A DNA stretch of 35,368 nucleotides from an uncultured Eubacteriales bacterium (GTDB lineage: Bacteria > Bacillota > Clostridia > Christensenellales > CAG-917), in contig ONYW01000011.1 of assembly GCA_900322215.1 (NCBI GenBank), positions 1-35,368 on the forward strand, written 5' to 3'. Under the pieces are notes generated by a model, which worked only from the letters and a program-made list of their open reading frames with translations, ran no database searches and had not been told where the DNA came from. The position numbers and the translations under genes are program-made. Shown in pieces: positions 6,902 through 14,827 of the stretch (position 1 is its first letter; every line of letters starts with the position of its first letter).

Positions 6902-9721
6902 ATGAAAAAAACGAATAGTCTAAGAATTGTCGCCATCATTTTGGTGCTGGTTTTCAGCCTATCCGTCTGCCTTGTTTCGCTTTCGGCTTGCAACAAGAGG
7001 GGAGTGACCACGATAGAAGAACGTGAAACACCTGTGTTCAACTTCGTCAAAGCGGAATATGCAAGCGGACAAAACAATCCGACGTTTGCGATCAATTTCA
7101 AGAGTCTGACAATCGTTGACAAGACAAAGATCGGATTTGACGATGCTTTTGCAGATCTTGATCTTGCGAGCGTTTCAACAGAGGGCGGATCCATCTCAAT
7201 CTCCACGTCGGGCTGCATTGCCAACTTCCAAAAGGGCGCACTTGTCATCAGAAACGGCTTCTTCAAAGAGATTACAAAAGACGTAGCGTTCAACGTTGAC
7301 GTCAAAACTGCCGCCAACTATATTGACCAATCGAGTTTTGCGTTTGAGAACGGCACTTTGTCTTTCACAATTCTGCTCGAGCATCCTGCAAAGGACAACA
7401 TTGAGTCAAGCGATTTGCAGATTGTCGGTGCGACAGGCGCTCAAATCGCAGTAGTTGCACTCGGCGCAGACAAGAAGAGCCTTGCGGTTGCCGCTTCGTT
7501 TGAGAACAGCGGACTTGATTTGAACGGTGCATTGACACTTCTCAATCAATCAAAAATCAGAATCGCAGGCGCTGCCGTCAATCAACCTGCAGCCATTGAC
7601 GTATTGTTCAACGTCAACCGTCCGAAAGTGGTTGTTTATCCGACACTTGAAAATATGAAGTTGACGCTTGATGCGAGATTGAACAACTGCACGGCGGACA
7701 ATTTGCTTCAAGAGGACATCAGCTTTGAGAATACAAACCTCGTGTTTGAAGGCGAGAACGCCAATGCGACTTTGGATTCTTGCGTGATGAGTGATCACGG
7801 TTTCACATTGAATATCACGCTCTTAGATCGGAATCTCTCCAATTATAGCGGCAACATTTCAATAGGCGGTGACAAATTGAGGTCACTTTGGGGCGAAACG
7901 CACAATATCAAAGGACGTTTCGCATTCGCCTTGCCTTCTTATACGTTGACACCGAATATGGGCGAAGATTTTGAAGAGAAAGTGCTTGCAAATCCTGTCA
8001 CTTTTGACGACGTTTCCAACGTTATACTCTTCGCGGCATATGCGACGCAACTCGGTGTGAGCATCTATTCCGGTGATCCAACCAAGATCGTTTCGTCAAT
8101 CATATCCTTGCTTAAATTTTTCGGCGTCACAGGTTCAAGCGGAGAACCGACGATTGCAGACGTTCTTGCAAAACTTGAAATAATGGATCACAAACTTGAC
8201 GACATCAATCACAAGATTGATTCTTTGAGCGACCAGATTGCAAAGGGTGATGCGGCGACAGCGCTCGGCATTGACAAAATTCTCTACAATCAGTATCAAT
8301 CCAACTGGGACGTCTTTATGACCAACTATGTTGAAAAGATGGAAGATATTTTGAGATCATACCAAGTGAATTATCGCACGGAACTTATCAATCTCATCTC
8401 GACAGGCAGTTCACTCGACCTTGAAATCTGCTTCGTCAACGGCAAGGATGCCGACGGACACGATGCAAAGGTTGTTGCGATTGAAAGCCCAAGAATGCCG
8501 GGTTATTCACTCGATGGCGACGAAATCATCGATAGATGCAACATCTCGATCCCTGCAAGTTATTTGGCAAATTGCAAAGCATCAGCGGCTCACGGATACA
8601 ACGAAAGTTTCGATAAGGCTCTCAAAACCGCGCTTGCAAACTATCTCAAAGACAATCCAAACGACAAGTTGGACGCAGATGCAATCTACAACACAATACT
8701 CAGCCTTGTTCAGTTTGACGTTATAACAACAGAAGACACGCTCGCATTCTACAACTTGTTTGTAAACTTTGCAAACGGTATAAGCAGTGGAATGATGAAC
8801 TATTTCAATATGCTCGAATGCTTCTACAACTTCCAAACGGAAGCAGAAAGCTCATACTTGACTATCAGAGCCAATATGAAGCTTTTGCTCATCAAGTATG
8901 CGGGCTTTGTGAGTTTGTTCGCTGATTATGCAGGCGTAAGCGGCATTGACAGATCTCAGCTCAAAACGACCTATCAAAAAGCAGAAACGTTCTTGCAAGA
9001 TCACACTCATATGAGAGAAGTCGATGCAGGTAGCAACTATTCATATGTGCTCAACATGCCGACACACTCTGTCTATGTCAGAGCGACGTTTGACAAGGGC
9101 TACAACAATCCGGGCAATCATTGTTCGTTCTTCTATCACTACAGATTCTACGATTATTCCGCAGGTACGTCAGACTCAACGAGAAAAGAAATCGACTATA
9201 TCAACAACTCAAACATTCTTGACAAGACGGATCTTTTGAAGATTCAGGGAAGATACAACAACTTGAGGAGTTATGGCATCGTCGAAGCTGACAAGACTTT
9301 CAAAGCATATTTGGCGGACAGCGGTGTTTACAACAAGTCGTTTGATGATTATTATGCCGACGCAAAGATCCGCAACGTTGGCGAAGCATTGCCGGAGACT
9401 TTCCAGATTTTGGCGGGCTATGATGGAGTCAGCGGCTTGACTTCTGAGAGTTTTGGCACATGTTGCACCAGCAACGGTTCTGGAAACTATTACTTTGTAG
9501 ACGGCTATTATGCCTACAAGGGCTCGAAGGAATCGGATTGCTGGAGTGGTTCGGAGGCAAAGGGTACAATAATCGACTTTGAATCACTCTCAACCACCAC
9601 GACAGTCATCAACCGTATCGCAAGATACGACGAATCGCATTGGTATTGGAGCACGGACGAACATCACGCATTTGAAATGTACAGATATGGCTTCTACGGA
9701 GTCGTCTTTGTCAGAGGCTGA
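6902..9721 (+). CDS. Large secreted lipoprotein of unknown function (939 aa)
   Basis: The N-terminus is a type II signal peptide: basic MKKTNSLR, a hydrophobic stretch, then lipobox LSAC with C30 as the lipidated residue. Residues about 35-355 are rich in alternating beta-type segments and look like diverged repeats of 70-100 residues. Residues about 416-450 form an amphipathic heptad-like helix (KLEIMDHKLDDINHKIDSL), followed by a long helical stretch to about 720. The C-terminal ~200 residues are aromatic- and Gly/Tyr-rich. I do not recognise a family and assign no enzymatic function. A beta-region plus helical bundle on a lipid anchor resembles adhesins or membrane-active surface proteins, but that is only an analogy. 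It is monocistronic with a near-consensus promoter and its own terminator, so probably well expressed. Confidence 0.8.
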   Translation: MKKTNSLRIVAIILVLVFSLSVCLVSLSACNKRGVTTIEERETPVFNFVKAEYASGQNNPTFAINFKSLTIVDKTKIGFDDAFADLDLASVSTEGGSISISTSGCIANFQKGALVIRNGFFKEITKDVAFNVDVKTAANYIDQSSFAFENGTLSFTILLEHPAKDNIESSDLQIVGATGAQIAVVALGADKKSLAVAASFENSGLDLNGALTLLNQSKIRIAGAAVNQPAAIDVLFNVNRPKVVVYPTLENMKLTLDARLNNCTADNLLQEDISFENTNLVFEGENANATLDSCVMSDHGFTLNITLLDRNLSNYSGNISIGGDKLRSLWGETHNIKGRFAFALPSYTLTPNMGEDFEEKVLANPVTFDDVSNVILFAAYATQLGVSIYSGDPTKIVSSIISLLKFFGVTGSSGEPTIADVLAKLEIMDHKLDDINHKIDSLSDQIAKGDAATALGIDKILYNQYQSNWDVFMTNYVEKMEDILRSYQVNYRTELINLISTGSSLDLEICFVNGKDADGHDAKVVAIESPRMPGYSLDGDEIIDRCNISIPASYLANCKASAAHGYNESFDKALKTALANYLKDNPNDKLDADAIYNTILSLVQFDVITTEDTLAFYNLFVNFANGISSGMMNYFNMLECFYNFQTEAESSYLTIRANMKLLLIKYAGFVSLFADYAGVSGIDRSQLKTTYQKAETFLQDHTHMREVDAGSNYSYVLNMPTHSVYVRATFDKGYNNPGNHCSFFYHYRFYDYSAGTSDSTRKEIDYINNSNILDKTDLLKIQGRYNNLRSYGIVEADKTFKAYLADSGVYNKSFDDYYADAKIRNVGEALPETFQILAGYDGVSGLTSESFGTCCTSNGSGNYYFVDGYYAYKGSKESDCWSGSEAKGTIIDFESLSTTTTVINRIARYDESHWYWSTDEHHAFEMYRYGFYGVVFVRG

Positions 9722-9750
9722 CGTCCACAATTCTTTAAAACCCAAAACAC

Positions 9751-9780
9751 AAACAGCATCCGCAATGGTGCTGTTTTTTT
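9751..9780 (+). terminator. Intrinsic terminator of the 939-aa lipoprotein gene
   Basis: Stem AAACAGCA (9751-9758) pairs with TGCTGTTT (9769-9776), with extra CC/GG pairs inside, followed by a seven-T run. Confidence 0.88.
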
Positions 9781-9808
9781 GTTTTCTGCGCTTTTTTCGC
9801 TTGTTGCC

Positions 9809-9829
9809 TTTTGTGGTGGAGATGAGGGG
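9809..9829 (-). repeat. Copy 1 of a tRNA-Ala 3'-end segment
   Basis: These 21 bases are identical to 10430-10450, which cover the CCA end and 3' acceptor arm of the tRNA-Ala gene plus its immediate 3' flank. The rest of a tRNA is absent. It may be a tRNA remnant or an attachment-site-like duplication. Confidence 0.7.
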
Positions 9830-9866
9830 CGCGATTTGTTGAGACTTGCCAATCAATGTCGATGAT

Positions 9867-10006
9867 ATATCGCCATGCGATATGATATACGCACTTCGTT
9901 TGTGTATGATATAATATCCGTTCTTCCTCAATATGCCGCAGGCATATATCATCCGCTACTGCGGATATCATACCGCAGGTATATCACCCGTTCGAAGAAC
10001 GGATAT
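9867..10006. repeat. Cluster of short palindromes able to form a three-hairpin cloverleaf
   Basis: The run contains ATATCGC-cat-GCGATAT (9867-9883), ATATGCC-gca-GGCATAT (9931-9947), ATCCGC-tact-GCGGAT (9950-9965) and ATACC-gca-GGTAT (9970-9982). A 13-bp perfect stem joins ATATCCGTTCTTC (9914-9926) to its complement at 9994-10006 and encloses the last three hairpins. A local alternative, CCGTTC-gaa-GAACGG (9988-10002), competes with it. No ORF is supported here. Confidence 0.7.
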
Positions 10007-10228
10007 CATTGAAAAGAGCATTTCAACCGAAATGCACTTTTCATTGTTGAGGGCAGTGCGCCGTTTCGGGCGCCACCCCTGCCTACCGGCGGTTCTCTCA
10101 CCGCAAGCAAAACAAGTCTCACTCGCTGTAGCGAGTGCTTTTGCATCGTTTGGTATCGGTATGCCACAAGTGCCAACCAATGCAAAACCCCACCTCAAAA
10201 TGAGGCGGGGTTCGACTTGTTTTCTTTT
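10007..10228. other. Non-coding, repeat-derived stretch
   Basis: No gene is supported. It holds CACTCGC-tgta-GCGAGTG (10120-10137) and a 12-bp stem with one mismatch (10186-10197 with 10201-10212) whose T-run lies on the minus strand side. It looks like decayed intergenic repeats and terminator-like hairpins. Confidence 0.5.
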
Positions 10229-10246
10229 GGTGGAGATGCGGGGCGC
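10228..10246 (-). repeat. Copy 2 of a tRNA-Ala 3'-end segment
   Basis: TGGTGGAGATGCGGGG differs by one base from the 3' end of the tRNA-Ala gene at 10435-10450. As at copy 1, it is followed on the plus strand by CGCGA, and it joins directly onto the repeat module at 10241-10327. Confidence 0.65.
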
Positions 10247-10327
10247 GACGCGTTAAGCGGACAATCCAGTGAATTGTCCGTAGCCAAAGCGAACGAGGCG
10301 GATGCCCTCGGCAACGCCGAAGTCGGA
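10241..10327 (-). repeat. Repeat module M, inverted copy
   Basis: About 85 bases match the reverse complement of roughly 32005-32090 with a few substitutions. It includes the palindrome GGACAATcCAGTGaATTGTCC and the shared edge GGGGCGCGACGCGTTAAGCG. No ORF. See also the insertion in the large repeat at 31931-32406. Confidence 0.75.
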
Positions 10328-10404
10328 GGCGGACCCCGAGAAGGGGTTCACACGGCGGAGCCGTGCCACAACTGAGTTGTGGGACTCCTCTCACTTAAAC
10401 ACAA

Positions 10405-10433
10405 AAAATACCGTACATTTAGTACGGTATTTT
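10405..10433 (-). terminator. Intrinsic terminator of tRNA-Ala
   Basis: A 12-bp perfect stem (AAAATACCGTAC, 10405-10416; partner 10422-10433) with loop ATTTA. On the minus strand it ends in a T-run immediately after the CCA end of the tRNA. Confidence 0.9.
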
Positions 10434-10434
10434 G

Positions 10435-10510
10435 TGGTGGAGATGAGGGGAGTCGAACCCCTTACCTTTTGAATGCCATTCAAACGCTCTACCAGATGAG
10501 CTACACCCCC
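10435..10510 (-). tRNA. tRNA-Ala (anticodon GGC)
   Basis: The minus strand folds as a complete 76-nt tRNA with encoded CCA. The acceptor GGGGGTG pairs with CATCTCC, the D stem is GCTC/GAGC, the anticodon stem TTTGA/TCAAA carries loop ATGGCAT, and the T arm is AGGGG-TTCGACT-CCCCT. The anticodon is GGC, reading alanine GCC/GCU. The acceptor contains G3:U70, the classic alanine identity pair, which independently supports the call. It has its own promoter and terminator. Confidence 0.96.
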
Positions 10511-10521
10511 ACGGCTTGATT

Positions 10522-10549
10522 ATTATATCATATTATTTTCAAATTGCAA
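10522..10549 (-). promoter_or_regulatory. Promoter of tRNA-Ala
   Basis: Minus strand TTGCAA (10544-10549), a 16-base spacer and TATAAT (10522-10527), placing the start of transcription just upstream of the tRNA 5' end. Confidence 0.75.
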
Positions 10550-10643
10550 GCAAAATGGACAAATTATGTTTTCAAAACGGCGAAAGAGCGCGGTTGAGTC
10601 ATACAACAGGTGGCAGTAGAACATTAAAAATCGTTTATATTTG

Positions 10644-10672
10644 TTGATAGAGGGAAGAAAAAATGATATAAT
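10644..10672 (+). promoter_or_regulatory. Promoter of the interrupted lipoprotein gene
   Basis: TTGATA (10644-10649), 17 bases, TATAAT (10667-10672). AGGAGGAG from 10701 precedes ATG 10713. Confidence 0.8.
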
Positions 10673-10712
10673 TCCTCGTATATCAATATAAATTGCAAAT
10701 AGGAGGAGTGAT

Positions 10713-12794
10713 ATGAAAAAACTCATAATATTTGTTTTGGCAGTGCTTTGCGTATTCTCGCTTGCGGCATGCAACAAGAACGACAGGCAAAGTCTTGACT
10801 ACAAAGAGATTACCGCCGACGAAATCGCGGCATACGACAACTACAAGATAACGATGAACATAAAACAGTCGAGTCAAGGGATGAGAGATATTTCTTTGTA
10901 TTGCGGCAAGTCGATTGAAAAGGAGTTGAACGCGTCGAGCACGACCGAAATGTTTGCTTCAAACTATAAAGACAAACAAAACATGCTTGCAAAATCGAAC
11001 GAAATGGGCATCAATATGTGCGACACGTTCGATCTTGCCGAATTTTTGGAGACGTCGGGATACACGCTCGACGCTTTCAAGGAGCGCGCGGAAGCGATGG
11101 TGAAGTCCGCAAAAGACCCGAAAGCCGTCGTTATCGACGAGGCAAACGGCAGGGTGTCGTTCAACGTGAACATGTCCGAATTACTTGGCAATTCCGACGC
11201 ATATACGATTTATGACGCTGACCTCAAACAATACAAAGTTTTGAACGTTACGGACGGCAAAATCACAAGCGGAAAATATCAAAACAGGGTGACGGACGAC
11301 GGACTTTTCGGAGACGTGGATTTGCTAAGCATGAAGCCTCTTCTTGCCGAAGTGATCTCAAAGGGTACGTTTGACAATGGAGTCTATACGTATATTCCGA
11401 CGGGTAAAGACGCTGAGGGCGGAAAAATCGTGCTTGACATCGAAGAGGTAACAAGCCTCACCTTGTCAACAGTCGGCGGCAATGTAAAATTTGGTCTTAT
11501 AGGCAAAAGCGCATAAGGCTCCGTTGAAATTTCCGTCGAACTTTCCGACATAAACAAAACGTCGTTTGACGTTCCGAAGGGCGAAGTGCCATGCGTGAGC
11601 GAGCACAAATACACAAAGATGCAAGCCTTTGAAACAGGGCATAGAAAAGTTTGCTACGAGTGCGGAAAGTGCATGGATTTGACTGTAAAAGAGCACAATA
11701 TCGACGACGAAACAAAGATTTGCCTCGATTGCCACAACATACGCGAGTTTGACGAATACGCTCCCGACTTCATGTACAGCAATAGTCTCAATCACGCTTT
11801 GCTCGATTTGTATTCGCCTGCGGGTTCCGACATGGTCTATGCGAATAGCAACATGAACTTGTATTACAAGTACAATTACAGCGAGACAAAGCCGAACGGT
11901 CTCTATGCGCATTATTACTATGATGACGGCATCTTGATCCTTACGGAACTCGGCGAAGAAAAGAAGCCGTCCGAAGACTATTGCTTCACGACTCAAAAGA
12001 TAGACTATACGCTTTTAAGCGTAAAACTTACGCTTACCGACGAACAAAAGGAGGCCGTTAAGACAAAGGATCAAACGGCAGCGGAAATATTTGAACAAGC
12101 GCTCGATCTCCCCGATACAGCCGAGGAGATAAAGGCAAAATATACGGACGTCATCAAGGCGTTTACGGCGTACTCCGTCTATGAATCTCACGACTACGCA
12201 ACGACGACCGAAACAAACGGTTGCGCCGAGATTTCCGTCGCCATTTGCAAAAAATGCGGAAAAGTCGTAAGATTCGACATAGAATATCACCACGACAAGC
12301 CTGTCACGTATATTGACAAGCCGGCTTGGGGAACGGACGGGAGCGTCTATTTCACGCTCGGCGAATGCACAAAGTGCCACGAGCCTGCTGACGGGTATAT
12401 CTATGAGATAGAAGCAAACAGACTAAAAGATCACGCAGGCAAGTGGTCGCGCGCAATCTACTATAAAGCGGACGGCACAAGAGTCGGTTCGGTGTATATG
12501 CCGACTCCGCACAAAGTGTCCGACGGCGTTTGCGAAATGTGTGGAAAGCACAATCTTGTCGTCGGCAACGTGTCCGTGTTCGTTGACAAGTCAACCTGGA
12601 ACGTTGATATAGTCGGAGGGTATGACCGCTCGAACTATGTCGGAGCCGAAGACGAATATACGGTCTACGAATACTCGCGCGGGGAAGAAGCGATTTGCAA
12701 AGTCGGCTACAAGTATTCGAGCGACAACACAAAAATCGATTGGATACTGATAGTCGGCGAGGAATCGGCGACGACAACGGTTGACGCCAACTGA
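10713..12794 (+). pseudogene. Lipoprotein gene interrupted by an in-frame TAA (267 codons + 426 codons)
   Basis: ATG 10713 opens a 267-residue lipoprotein with a type II signal peptide and lipobox LAAC (C20). TAA stands at 11514-11516. The same frame then stays open without a break to the stop at 12792-12794, and the codons right after TAA (GSVEISVELSDINKTSF) read as the last beta strands of the domain cut by the stop. The second part carries repeated zinc-ribbon-like CxxC pairs (CYECGKC, CLDC, CKKC, CTKC, CEMC) with nearby histidines and would be extracellular. Undivided, the protein would have about 692 residues. No convincing ribosome binding site lies just after the stop; GTG 11586 has only weak upstream purines. 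Options are a recent nonsense mutation, a sequencing or assembly error, or stop readthrough. The first part alone could still be made and lipidated. Function unknown. Confidence 0.75.
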
Positions 12795-12810
12795 CAAACG
12801 ATGCAAAAAG

Positions 12811-12839
12811 AAAACGGGCTCGTTTCGAGTCCGTTTTTT
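12811..12839. terminator. Bidirectional intrinsic terminator
   Basis: Stem AAAACGGGCTCG (12811-12822), loop TTT and partner 12826-12837 with one G:T wobble, between two convergent genes. T-rich on the plus side, A-rich on the other. Confidence 0.88.
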
Positions 12840-12855
12840 ATTGCCTTAATCGCGG

Positions 12856-13869
12856 TTAGAAGAGCCTGCTTGTTTCCTTGACGAAATCGGTTTCAAGCGC
12901 GTCTTTGACGTTGTCGTACTTTGTGTTGAGGAAGAGGATTTCCGCGCACTTCTTCGGCCCTATATAGTCGCGCATTATGATGTTGACTTGGTTGTTTTCC
13001 GTGTCAAAGTTTTTGATATACTCGCTCATGTTCTCGTTATGAAGCGCTTCGAGAGCCTTCGGTCCTATGACAAAGATTGGATCGGTGAGCTGTCCTTGAA
13101 GGACGAAGAGTCCGAGAGGCTTTTCCTTGTGCATGGCAAGGTAAGTCGGAAGTCCCTTTTTGATGTAGGAAGCGGAGGCGAGAGTGTTGTATTTTCTTGA
13201 ATAGAAAGAGCGGAGAACCGCGTCCTCGCGTCTACCGTCGTTGTGGTCCCTGAGGAAGAGATAGTCGCCGTTTGCGACGGTCTCGGGATCTCCCCAAAAC
13301 ACAAGGCATTTTCCTCTCACGTCCGCAACCGTCAAATTGTCGACAAAAGCCATATCGGCACTTGAAGTGGTGTTTTTGACTATTTTATCCCCGAGTTTTG
13401 AAGAAAGAATGTTTATCACGTCGTTTTGGCTGTCGCCCTTGAACTTTTGCATATCAAGCACCAAAAACTCGCTCGGATGGGCGTCAAGGAACGCCTTTAT
13501 TTCCTCAACGATAGGCAAGAATTTACTGCCTTTTATCGGGCCGTGGAAGATATAATAGTCGTCGCCCTTTTTCCATACGCGCAAATCGAGATAGCGTGAA
13601 CCGCAGGCGAGTTGTTCTCCTATCGTGCGGTTTTGAGTCTCCGCCATCCAGTTCATATCCTTCGTCGCCGCGTCGTGCGATCCGGGGATGACGACGTTCT
13701 TGATTTTTACGTCATCCTTTATATAGCTCATCCATTCCGAGAGGAAGGGAGTCGCCTCCGTGTTGTCCAATGCCTTTTTTGCGTTCAGTCCGAGTCCTAA
13801 GCCGATTGCGATGACAGCAACGAGCACGCAGGATACGACGATAATCGCGATTTTGCCTCCGAGTTTCAT
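12856..13869 (-). CDS. Membrane-anchored PI-PLC X-domain phosphodiesterase
   Basis: A 337-residue protein of the phosphatidylinositol-specific phospholipase C family. Residues about 5-28 are a hydrophobic signal anchor, so the enzyme acts outside the membrane. The catalytic residues of the bacterial family are present: H65-D66 in IPGSHDAAT, R97 in SRYLDLR and H109 in FHGP. Known relatives cleave phosphatidylinositol or glycosyl-PI with release of an inositol phosphate; the substrate here is unproven. I start at ATG 13869, where AAAGGGTG precedes the codon; an in-frame ATG at 13923 has no such site. The upstream leader hairpin (13883-13902) abuts this site. Transcribed divergently from the flavodoxin-like gene. 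Confidence 0.85.
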   Translation of the reverse strand: MKLGGKIAIIVVSCVLVAVIAIGLGLGLNAKKALDNTEATPFLSEWMSYIKDDVKIKNVVIPGSHDAATKDMNWMAETQNRTIGEQLACGSRYLDLRVWKKGDDYYIFHGPIKGSKFLPIVEEIKAFLDAHPSEFLVLDMQKFKGDSQNDVINILSSKLGDKIVKNTTSSADMAFVDNLTVADVRGKCLVFWGDPETVANGDYLFLRDHNDGRREDAVLRSFYSRKYNTLASASYIKKGLPTYLAMHKEKPLGLFVLQGQLTDPIFVIGPKALEALHNENMSEYIKNFDTENNQVNIIMRDYIGPKKCAEILFLNTKYDNVKDALETDFVKETSRLF

Positions 13870-13882
13870 ATTTTCACCCTTT

Positions 13883-13902
13883 CTCCGCAAAGATATGCGG
13901 AG
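13883..13902 (-). promoter_or_regulatory. 5' leader hairpin upstream of the PI-PLC gene
   Basis: A 7-bp perfect stem (CTCCGCA, 13883-13889; partner 13896-13902) lies just before the ribosome binding site on the minus strand. It also sequesters a GGAG. It could modulate translation or mRNA stability. Confidence 0.45.
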
Positions 13903-13921
13903 TTTGTCGTTTGTTATTCTC

Positions 13922-13950
13922 ATTCTAATATGTTTTTGCCTGTTTGTAAA
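13922..13950 (-). promoter_or_regulatory. Promoter of the PI-PLC gene
   Basis: Minus strand TTTACA (13945-13950), 17 bases, TAGAAT (13922-13927). It is back-to-back with the promoter at 13971-13999. Confidence 0.72.
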
Positions 13951-13970
13951 GGTGCAAACTTGAAATGTGC

Positions 13971-13999
13971 TTGCAAACGGGTGCGGACGCGGGTATAAT
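13971..13999 (+). promoter_or_regulatory. Promoter of the flavodoxin-like reductase
   Basis: TTGCAA (13971-13976), 17 bases, TATAAT (13994-13999), followed by CGGAG seven bases before ATG 14029. Confidence 0.78.
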
Positions 14000-14028
14000 C
14001 TTTATAGTTTGAATTTCGGAGTCTATAT

Positions 14029-14679
14029 ATGAAAAAGATTATTGCAATAAACGGCAGCCCAAGAACAAACTTCAACACGGCAACTCTCATAAAAGACGCG
14101 GCTGACGGCGCAAGGCAAGCGGGAGCGGATGTGGAGATATTCGACCTGTACAGGCTCGAAAAATATTCCGGGTGCGTGTCCTGCTTCGGGTGCAAACTTG
14201 CTCCAAACAAGGGCAGGTGCGTGATAAAAGACGGACTTGCTCCCGTACTTGAGGCGATACGTTCGGCGGACGGACTGATTTTGGGCTCGCCAAACCATCT
14301 CAGCGAAGTTTCGGCAGGTTTTCGCGCACTCTACGAGAGACTAATCTTTCAGTCTTTGACGTACCAAGTGGAGAACAGGTGTTGTAACGAGCACAAAATC
14401 CCCGTGCTTTTTATCATGACGAGCAATGCGCCGAAAGAGATATATGAGCGCATGGGCTACGACGAGATGCTGAAACGCTATGAGAACACCTTGACCATGT
14501 TCGTCGGTGACACAAAGATATACGTCGCGGACAACACTTTACAGGTGAAAAATTACGACCGCTTCGACTGGACTAAGTTTGACGTCGAGACAAAGAAAAA
14601 ACGCCATGAAGAAGTCTTTCCGCTCGAAAGGCAAGAGGTTTTCGCCCTCGGTCAAGAGATGGTAGAAAAGCCTTGGTAA
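14029..14679 (+). CDS. NAD(P)H-dependent FMN reductase / flavodoxin-fold oxidoreductase
   Basis: A 216-residue cytoplasmic flavoprotein. The N-terminal IIAINGSPRTNFNTATL is the FMN phosphate-binding loop of the flavodoxin-like reductase family, and LILGSPNHLSEVSAGFRAL is the second flavin contact. Cysteines C49, C52, C55 and C64 (CVSCFGC...C) form the compact motif of iron-sulfur-flavoprotein relatives; whether they bind a cluster cannot be told from sequence, as the last spacing (8 residues) is slightly longer than in characterised Isf. It would transfer electrons from a nicotinamide or ferredoxin to an unknown acceptor. Monocistronic, with its own promoter and terminator. The family call is strong; substrate unknown. 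Confidence 0.82.
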   Translation: MKKIIAINGSPRTNFNTATLIKDAADGARQAGADVEIFDLYRLEKYSGCVSCFGCKLAPNKGRCVIKDGLAPVLEAIRSADGLILGSPNHLSEVSAGFRALYERLIFQSLTYQVENRCCNEHKIPVLFIMTSNAPKEIYERMGYDEMLKRYENTLTMFVGDTKIYVADNTLQVKNYDRFDWTKFDVETKKKRHEEVFPLERQEVFALGQEMVEKPW

Positions 14680-14709
14680 AAGTATAGCATTTTGTTTTGC
14701 TTCAACGAG

Positions 14710-14740
14710 AAATAGCACAATTTTGTGCTATTTTGTTTTT
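14710..14740 (+). terminator. Intrinsic terminator of the flavodoxin-like gene
   Basis: A stem of about 10 bp (AAATAGCACA..., 14710-14719; partner 14724-14733) followed by TGTTTTTG. Confidence 0.82.
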
Positions 14741-14753
14741 GCAAATAAATATC

Positions 14754-14816
14754 TTGCGCTAAGACTTGTTTGATGATATTATTTATATAACGAAATAGTC
14801 GCAGGAGCTTGCGACA
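14754..14816 (+). promoter_or_regulatory. Weak promoter and leader hairpin of the flavoprotein gene
   Basis: TTGCGC (14754-14759), 17 bases, TATTAT (14777-14782). A hairpin GTCGCA/TGCGAC (about 14799-14816) follows in the leader, before AAGGTG and ATG 14828. The promoter match is modest. Confidence 0.35.
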
Positions 14817-14827
14817 CAAGGTGTATT

